Both the position numbers and the translations under genes were made by a program. The notes beneath the pieces were generated by a model. The model was not told the DNA's origin and searched no databases. It was given only the letters and a program-made list of their open reading frames with translations. A stretch of 18,057 nt of DNA, taken from positions 1-18,057 of the forward strand of contig SFID01000036.1 in NCBI GenBank assembly GCA_004555425.1. Reading direction: 5' to 3'. This document shows, in pieces, positions 13,180-18,057 of this stretch (positions are counted from its first letter, which is position 1; each line of letters opens with the position of its first letter). This DNA comes from Bacteroidales bacterium (GTDB lineage: Bacteria; Bacteroidota; Bacteroidia; Bacteroidales; Bacteroidaceae).

Positions 13180-15891
13180 CTAATCAAACAGCGAAGGGAG
13201 GTGCTCTTCAGCCGTTTCTGCGGGGTCTTCCTCGGGTGCTTCGGGCTTGGGCTCTGGCTGTCGCAGCGGTTCAAGTTCTTCGATAGAGGCAAGGGTGAGG
13301 GTGGTGATGCGCTTGCCCTTGGCGCGGAAACCTTTCACGCCTACGAACGTCTCTACGTCAATTTCGGTGGGTTCGCGGAAAGCATCGTTGCCGCCAAAGG
13401 TTACGCGGAAGCGGGGATAGAACACGTCGGTGATGAGGAGGAGTTGCGACTTCGGGTTCTCGCTGAGGAAATTCTGGCGGCGCATGGCCGAAGTGGCCTC
13501 CAACTTGAAGCGTTTGATGTAGGGGAATCCCTGCTGGTCGGCATCGTAGAGGGCCACGCTCCACACCTTGTCGGGGTCGAATTTCTCAATGCGCAGGAGG
13601 TCGGGCTCGTAGTGATTGTTCACGTCGAAGTTCGTTGTGTAGTATTCTCCGTTCTTGAGCAAAACGAGGATGCTGTCGTTCGGTTGGAACTCGCCGAGGA
13701 ACTGGCCGCGCTCGTCGTAGTTGAGGCGCGAGACGTCGTGGTCGAACCACACGTTGCGGCCGCCGAGCGTTGAGGCGCCGTGCGATTTGAGCGTAATCTT
13801 GTGCACGTCAAGTCGCGTGAGCAGGTTGCCCTTGCTGCCGCGGCCCTTGACCATGATTTCGCCGAAGTCCTTATCGAAGGAGAGGCGACGCAGGCGCGGG
13901 TTGGGCTTGAGCACCACCTTGATGACCTCGGCCTCGCCGTTGGGATTGGCAGTGAAATAGGTCACGCGGCTGCCCGGAGTGCCAGCCGTCAAGTCGTATT
14001 CGCGGTCGGGCACAATGGTTGTTATGTTGAAGCGTTTGATATGCGAGGGACCGCCTTTGCCGTCGCGATATACGACGTTGTAGATGGTGCGGCTGTCGTT
14101 CTTTTTGAATACGGCGATGTGGATGATTTCCGCTTTGCGTTTCTCGGCTTTCGAGCGTTCGGTTTCGCCGATAAACACCTTCTCCTGCACGCGCACGGCT
14201 TTGTACGTTCCATCGCGATAGAAGATGATGACGTTGTCAATGGGCGAGCAGTTCTCCACGAACTCATCCTTCTTCAGGCCCGTGCCCATGAAACCTTCGG
14301 CTCGGTTGATATAGAGTTTTTCGTTGGCTTCGATGACCTTGGTGGCTTCGATGGTGTCGAAGGAGCGGAGTTCGGTGCGGCGGGGATGGTCGGCGGCATA
14401 TTTGTCGTAGAGCAGGCGGTACCAGTTGCACGTCACCTCCGTCATGTTTGCCAGGTCGGCATCGATGCGTGCGATTTCCTCCTTCATACGTGCGATGAGT
14501 TCGTCGGCTTTTTCCTTATTGAATTTGAGGATGCGGGCCATCTTGATTTCCATCAGGCGGAGGATGTCGTCGCGCGTCACTTCGCGAATCATTTGCGGGT
14601 AGAAGGGCGTCAGGCGCTCGTCGATGTGGGCGCAGGCGGCCTCCATATCTTTGGCGTTCTCAAAGCCGCGGTCCTTGTAGATGCGCTCCTCGATAAATAT
14701 CTTCTCGAGCGAGGCAAAGTGGAGCGACTCCATGAGTTCGCCGCGGCGGATTTCCAGTTCGCGGCGCAGGAGGTCGCGGGTGTTGTCCACGGAGGCGCGG
14801 AGCACATCGCTGACACTGAGGAAGCAGGGCTTCTTGTTGTCGATAACGCAGCAGTTGGGCGAGATGGAGACCTCGCAATCCGTGAATGCGTAAAGCGCAT
14901 CGATGGCTTTGTCGCTGCTGGTGCCTGGCGTGAGGTGGACAACGACTTCCACGTTGGCCGCTGTCATATTCTCCACCTTGCGAATTTTGATTTTACCCTT
15001 CTCGCTGGCGCGGATGATGCTGTCAACGAGGGTCATGACGTTCTTGCCGAAGGGAATTTCGGAGATGACCAGCGTCTTGTTGTCCAGTTTCTGAATCTTC
15101 GCACGCACCTTGACCGAACCGCCGCGCATACCGTCGTTGTATTTCGACACATCAATGGAGCCGCCCGTCTGGAAATCGGGATAGAGGCGGAAGTCCTCGC
15201 CCTGCAGATAGGCAATGGCGGCCTGGCAGAGTTCGCCAAAGTTGTGGGGAAGAATCTTTGCGCTCAGACCCACGGCAATGCCTTCTGCGCCTTGGGCCAG
15301 CAGGAGCGGGAACTTCACGGGCAGGGCCACGGGTTCGCGGTTGCGGCCATCGTAGGAGAGTTTCCACTCCGTGGTCTTGGGATTGAAGAGTACGTCGAGG
15401 GCAAATTTCGACAAGCGGGCCTCGATGTAACGCGGGGCAGCGGCCGACGCGCCCGTCAGGATATTTCCCCAGTTTCCCTGACAGTCAATGAGCAAATCCT
15501 TCTGGCCCAACTGCACGAGGGCATCGCCGATGGAGGCATCGCCGTGGGGGTGAAACTGCATGGTATGGCCCACGATGTTGGCCACCTTATTATAGCGGCC
15601 ATCGTCCAGGCGCTTCATGGAATGGAGAATGCGGCGCTGTACGGGCTTCAGGCCATCGCCGATATGCGGCACGGCACGTTCGAGGATGACATACGAGGCG
15701 TAGTCGAGAAACCACGTCTGAAACATTCCCGTCAACTGATGCTGACGGTCCTCGCCGCCTGCTGTGGGGCTATAGTCCGAATGCAGTTCTTCGGCCTCGG
15801 CATTTGCGTCTGCGGCCTCGGCATTGCCTGCCGTGTTTTCGGCATCCCAGATTTCTTCGCTGGTATCTGTGTATTCGTTTTCTTTGCTCAT
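13180..15891 (-). CDS. parC: DNA topoisomerase IV subunit A
   Basis: A 903-residue protein. An acidic N-terminal extension (about 1-50) is followed by the type IIA topoisomerase breakage-rejoining domain: LTGMFQTWFLDYASYVI, KPVQRRILHSM (about 83-92), HPHGDASIGDAL (about 114-125) and the catalytic tyrosine Y155 in PRYIEARLS. A beta-pinwheel C-terminal domain and a Glu/Pro-rich tail (EPKPEAPEEDPAETAEE) complete it. At the quinolone-region positions equivalent to E. coli ParC S80 and E84 it has Ala and Asp. With ParE, encoded elsewhere, it decatenates chromosomes. Gyrase A was considered, but the motifs and tail fit the Bacteroidetes ParC type better. The start at MSKENEY (15891) is preferred; the open frame extends 27 codons further upstream in a basic, unlikely segment. 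Confidence 0.9.
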   Translation of the reverse strand: MSKENEYTDTSEEIWDAENTAGNAEAADANAEAEELHSDYSPTAGGEDRQHQLTGMFQTWFLDYASYVILERAVPHIGDGLKPVQRRILHSMKRLDDGRYNKVANIVGHTMQFHPHGDASIGDALVQLGQKDLLIDCQGNWGNILTGASAAAPRYIEARLSKFALDVLFNPKTTEWKLSYDGRNREPVALPVKFPLLLAQGAEGIAVGLSAKILPHNFGELCQAAIAYLQGEDFRLYPDFQTGGSIDVSKYNDGMRGGSVKVRAKIQKLDNKTLVISEIPFGKNVMTLVDSIIRASEKGKIKIRKVENMTAANVEVVVHLTPGTSSDKAIDALYAFTDCEVSISPNCCVIDNKKPCFLSVSDVLRASVDNTRDLLRRELEIRRGELMESLHFASLEKIFIEERIYKDRGFENAKDMEAACAHIDERLTPFYPQMIREVTRDDILRLMEIKMARILKFNKEKADELIARMKEEIARIDADLANMTEVTCNWYRLLYDKYAADHPRRTELRSFDTIEATKVIEANEKLYINRAEGFMGTGLKKDEFVENCSPIDNVIIFYRDGTYKAVRVQEKVFIGETERSKAEKRKAEIIHIAVFKKNDSRTIYNVVYRDGKGGPSHIKRFNITTIVPDREYDLTAGTPGSRVTYFTANPNGEAEVIKVVLKPNPRLRRLSFDKDFGEIMVKGRGSKGNLLTRLDVHKITLKSHGASTLGGRNVWFDHDVSRLNYDERGQFLGEFQPNDSILVLLKNGEYYTTNFDVNNHYEPDLLRIEKFDPDKVWSVALYDADQQGFPYIKRFKLEATSAMRRQNFLSENPKSQLLLITDVFYPRFRVTFGGNDAFREPTEIDVETFVGVKGFRAKGKRITTLTLASIEELEPLRQPEPKPEAPEEDPAETAEEHLPSLFD

Positions 15892-15940
15892 GCAGTTGGA
15901 TTTGCGGGGGCGCGGGCTGGTGTGTCTTCCTAAACTTCTT

Positions 15941-15968
15941 CTATTCCTATTATATATATAATGAATAG
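15941..15968. promoter_or_regulatory. Dyad in the parC / beta-hexosaminidase divergent region
   Basis: The perfect palindrome ATTATATATATAAT (15949-15962) is flanked by CTATTC (15941-15946) and GAATAG (15963-15968). It lies in the parC leader region. It could be an operator or simply a TA-run. Confidence 0.3.
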
Positions 15969-15998
15969 CCAAAGCCGCACGCCAAATGGACTTTTGGG

Positions 15999-16006
15999 CA
16001 AAATTA
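15999..16006 (-). promoter_or_regulatory. Candidate -7 element for parC
   Basis: On the minus strand it reads TAATTTTG, matching TAnnTTTG. It would give a leader of about 100 bases before the parC start. No -33 TTTG is present at the right distance. Confidence 0.35.
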
Positions 16007-16040
16007 CTAATTTTTTACGGGATACTTGGAAGAATATCGC

Positions 16041-16048
16041 TATTTTTG
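16041..16048 (+). promoter_or_regulatory. Candidate -7 element for the GH20 gene
   Basis: TATTTTTG matches TAnnTTTG and lies 31 bases before the ATG at 16080, giving a leader of about 25 bases. The -33 half is not recognisable. Confidence 0.5.
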
Positions 16049-16079
16049 CCCTTGTAATCAATCATCTAACACACTATTT

Positions 16080-17720
16080 ATGAAACTCAGAACCCTATTG
16101 CTGGCACTCGCCTGCGTTTGTGTGGCTCTTGTGCAAGCCGCCAGTCCCCTGTCTCTCATTCCCCTGCCTGCCTCTGTCCAACAGGGCAGCGGCCAGTTCA
16201 CTTTCCCTGCGAAGGTGCAACTCTGTGTGCCCTCCTATACGGGCGACAGCGTGAAGGCGGTGGTCAAGCGGTGGGCCGGCAACTTCACAAAATCTACGGG
16301 TATCAAGGTTTCCGTGGGCAAGAAGGCCAACGCTGCCATCCAGTTGCGCCTCAACAGCGGTCTGGCCCCCGAAGCCTACGACCTGCAAGTGACCCGCGAG
16401 CGCATAGTCATCGAAGCGGCGCGCCCCGCTGGCTTCTTCTATGCCCTGCAAACCCTCAACCAACTCCTCCCTTCGCGCGCCGTCATGGCAGGTGTGAAGG
16501 CCACCGACGTGCAGGCTTGGACCCTGCCCGTGGTAACCATCAAGGACCACCCGCGCTTCGAGTGGCGCGGTTTCATGCTTGATGAGGGCCGCCACTTCTA
16601 CGGCAAGGAAGAAATCAAGAAGTTGCTCGACGTTATGGCAGCCTACAAACTCAACCGCTTCCATTGGCACCTCACCGAGGACCAGGGCTGGCGCATCGAA
16701 ATCAAGAAGTACCCGCTCTTGACCGAGGTTGGCGCGTGGCGCAATAGCAAGGTGCTCGGCTGGGGCGAGGTGAAGCCCGACGGCCAACGCTATGGCGGAT
16801 ACTACACGCAGAAGGATGCGCGCGAAATCGTGCGCTACGCCCAAGAGCGCTTCATCGAAATCGTTCCCGAAGTGGACATCCCCGGCCACTCCCAGGCAGC
16901 CGTAGCCGCCTATCCCGAGTTCCTCAGTTGCGACCCGCAGAATCAGCACGAGGTGTGGCTCTGGCAAGGCGTATCGCCCGATGTCATCAACGTGAGCCAT
17001 CCGCAGGCCGTCCAGTTTGCCAAGGACGTCATCGACGAACTGACAGCCATCTTCCCCTTCCGCTATATCCACCTCGGCGGCGACGAATGTCCCACCAACA
17101 AGTGGGAAGCCAACGAAGCCTGTCGCCAGCAGTTGGCCAGCATCGGCTCGAAGAATTTCCGCGATCTGCAAATCAACTTCTATCGCCAATTACAGGACCA
17201 CATTGCCCAAAAGCCAGCCAGCGAGCAGCGCCAACTCATCTTCTGGAACGAGGTGCTCCACGGCAACACCCGCCCCTTGGGCACCGACATCACCATCATG
17301 GCATGGGTAGGTGCCGATGGTGCTGCCAAGGATGCTGCCCAGCGTGGTATGAAGACCATCCTCTCGCCCCAGATTCCCTACTACATCAACCGCCGCCAGA
17401 GCAACCTGCCCACCGAACCGCGCTCGCAGGGCCACGGCACGGAGACGGTCGAAGCCGTCTATAACTACGTGCCTATGGCGGGCATCCCCGCCGACCTGCA
17501 ACAGCAGTATATGGGTGTGCAGGCCAACTTCTGGACCGAATGGGTGGAGGAGGCCAGCGTGGTGCAGTACCTGATGTTCCCCCGCTTGGCAGCCGTGGCC
17601 GAGGCAGGCTGGACACCGCAGCAACTGCGCAAATATCCTGACTTCCTCGAGCGCTTGCAGGCCGAGGCCAAGTACTACGAACTGCGCGGCGTGGACTACG
17701 GCAAGCACGTATTCCGATAA
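16080..17720 (+). CDS. GH20 beta-N-acetylhexosaminidase
   Basis: A 546-residue protein with a signal peptide (about 1-20), a GH20 N-terminal alpha/beta domain (about 22-150) and a catalytic TIM barrel from HPRFEWRGFMLDEGRHF (about 157) onward. The catalytic pair is D335-E336 in HLGGDECP, which acts by substrate-assisted catalysis. Other family landmarks are NRFHWHLTEDQGWRIE (about 192-207), EVDIPGHSQA (about 264-273) and the later W-rich strands, including NFWTEWVEE. It removes terminal beta-GlcNAc or beta-GalNAc from glycans such as mucin, host N-glycans or chitin oligomers. It stops at the barrel end and lacks the C-terminal accessory domains some homologues carry. The start at 16080 is set by the signal peptide; the longer frame from 16026 includes the promoter. 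No glycan-uptake genes are adjacent. Confidence 0.95.
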   Translation: MKLRTLLLALACVCVALVQAASPLSLIPLPASVQQGSGQFTFPAKVQLCVPSYTGDSVKAVVKRWAGNFTKSTGIKVSVGKKANAAIQLRLNSGLAPEAYDLQVTRERIVIEAARPAGFFYALQTLNQLLPSRAVMAGVKATDVQAWTLPVVTIKDHPRFEWRGFMLDEGRHFYGKEEIKKLLDVMAAYKLNRFHWHLTEDQGWRIEIKKYPLLTEVGAWRNSKVLGWGEVKPDGQRYGGYYTQKDAREIVRYAQERFIEIVPEVDIPGHSQAAVAAYPEFLSCDPQNQHEVWLWQGVSPDVINVSHPQAVQFAKDVIDELTAIFPFRYIHLGGDECPTNKWEANEACRQQLASIGSKNFRDLQINFYRQLQDHIAQKPASEQRQLIFWNEVLHGNTRPLGTDITIMAWVGADGAAKDAAQRGMKTILSPQIPYYINRRQSNLPTEPRSQGHGTETVEAVYNYVPMAGIPADLQQQYMGVQANFWTEWVEEASVVQYLMFPRLAAVAEAGWTPQQLRKYPDFLERLQAEAKYYELRGVDYGKHVFR

Positions 17721-17772
17721 TCGTCTTGGCTGAGAGAATTTCGCGCCGCGGAAAACCACCCCGCAAGCGCTC

Positions 17773-18057
17773 CTCGTAATATAACACATCCGCAACCCTC
17801 GCGTGTGCAAAACTCGTCTTTTAACATTTCATAGATTGTTGCGAAATGTTAAATGGATTTGCATTTCGCGCGAAAATATATTATCTTTGTACTAGCGAAG
17901 AGGAGAGAGCCCTAAACACGGGGTTCTTTCCTCTTTTTTTTGGCCCATATAAAGGAAAAAATACATCGGAAGTTGGAAATTCTATATGCTTTAGCGGATT
18001 TTCTAAATGCTTTAGCGGAAATTTTCTTGGCTTTATCGGTGCGCGAGATGACGATAT
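17773..18057 (+). repeat. Dispersed promoter-bearing repeat, copy 3 (reaches window edge)
   Basis: Same element as 1-131 and about 11030-11332, here read on the plus strand, starting 52 bases after the GH20 stop. In order it has the shared block (GTGCAAAACTCGTC, about 17805-17818), the perfect inverted repeat TTTAACATTTC (17820-17830) and GAAATGTTAAA (17843-17853), TTTG (17858-17861), the palindrome TTTCGCGCGAAA (17864-17875), TATCTTTG (17882-17889) and the terminator hairpin. A distal part repeats TGCTTTAGCGGA twice (17987-18018) and ends GGTGCGCGAGATGACGAT. The right boundary may lie beyond the window. Confidence 0.82.
17894..17941 (+). ncRNA. Candidate short RNA with terminator, repeat copy 3
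   Basis: The promoter TTTG-N20-TATCTTTG (17858-17889) should start RNA near 17894-17896. GAGGAGAGAGCCCT (17900-17913) then pairs with GGGGTTCTTTCCTC (17920-17933) over 14 positions, three of them G-U, around the loop AAACAC, followed by eight U. The product would be about 48 bases. Whether it is a functional RNA or an attenuated leader for something beyond the window cannot be told here. Confidence 0.6.

Noticed and set aside
13780..15933. 717-codon open frame on the plus strand across parC
   Set aside because: It is antisense to an unmistakable topoisomerase gene, and its translation shows low-complexity, domain-free sequence.
15892..15972. Upstream start of parC adding 27 residues
   Set aside because: The extra segment is Arg- and Pro-rich and unlike the acidic N terminus that begins at MSKENEY.
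16026..16079. Upstream start of the GH20 gene at 16026
   Set aside because: These 18 codons span the -7 promoter element, and the signal peptide begins at the ATG at 16080.
17773..18057. Repeat as a classical insertion sequence or MITE
   Set aside because: No transposase, no convincing terminal inverted repeats and no target-site duplication could be seen. A non-autonomous mobile origin remains possible but is not shown.

Overview
The window looks like chromosomal DNA of a Bacteroidales bacterium, most likely from the Prevotella/Porphyromonas side of the order. Four signs support this: promoters of the Bacteroidetes type (TAnnTTTG at -7, with TTTG about 20 bases upstream in the best cases), starts without clear Shine-Dalgarno sites, secreted proteins with C-terminal type IX secretion (T9SS) sorting domains, and the families DUF6029 and Omp28. 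The genus call is an inference. No plasmid, phage, insertion sequence or CRISPR array was seen.

Layout. Positions 1-830 are mostly non-coding: a truncated copy of a dispersed promoter-bearing repeat, an array of small hairpins, tRNA-Pro(GGG) with its own promoter and terminator, and a second hairpin array. Next comes an LtaS/MdoB-like membrane phosphotransferase or sulfatase (831-2882), probably read from a leaderless mRNA. Positions 2986-6913 hold a same-strand envelope cluster: TlpA-like thioredoxin, DUF6029 outer-membrane barrel, Omp28-like lipoprotein with a CxxC, and a small T9SS cargo protein, closed by a strong terminator. Positions 7003-8704 hold a 5'-nucleotidase split into two genes, C-terminal domain first and metallophosphatase second. 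A secreted three-module protein with a T9SS tail follows (8926-10782). After an 844-base intergenic region rich in repeats comes a second protein built of the same kind of modules (11627-13018). parC (topoisomerase IV subunit A) lies on the minus strand (13180-15891), divergent from a GH20 beta-hexosaminidase (16080-17720). The window closes inside a third copy of the promoter-bearing repeat.

The genes fit an envelope and scavenging theme: thiol-disulfide handling and outer-membrane proteins, T9SS-exported surface proteins, nucleotide dephosphorylation and release of terminal amino sugars from glycans. tRNA-Pro and parC are housekeeping.

The least explained content is non-coding. A repeat of roughly 280-300 bases occurs three times. 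Each copy has a well-spaced promoter with two palindromic operator-like sites, and in the two copies where it can be seen the promoter fires straight into an intrinsic terminator whose stem covaries. Separately, three arrays of short hairpins have changing but self-complementary stems, a conserved TRGTTTCAACG linker and a conserved unit order. Two of these arrays abut a repeat copy and two run into ATTCCT-type short tandem repeats.
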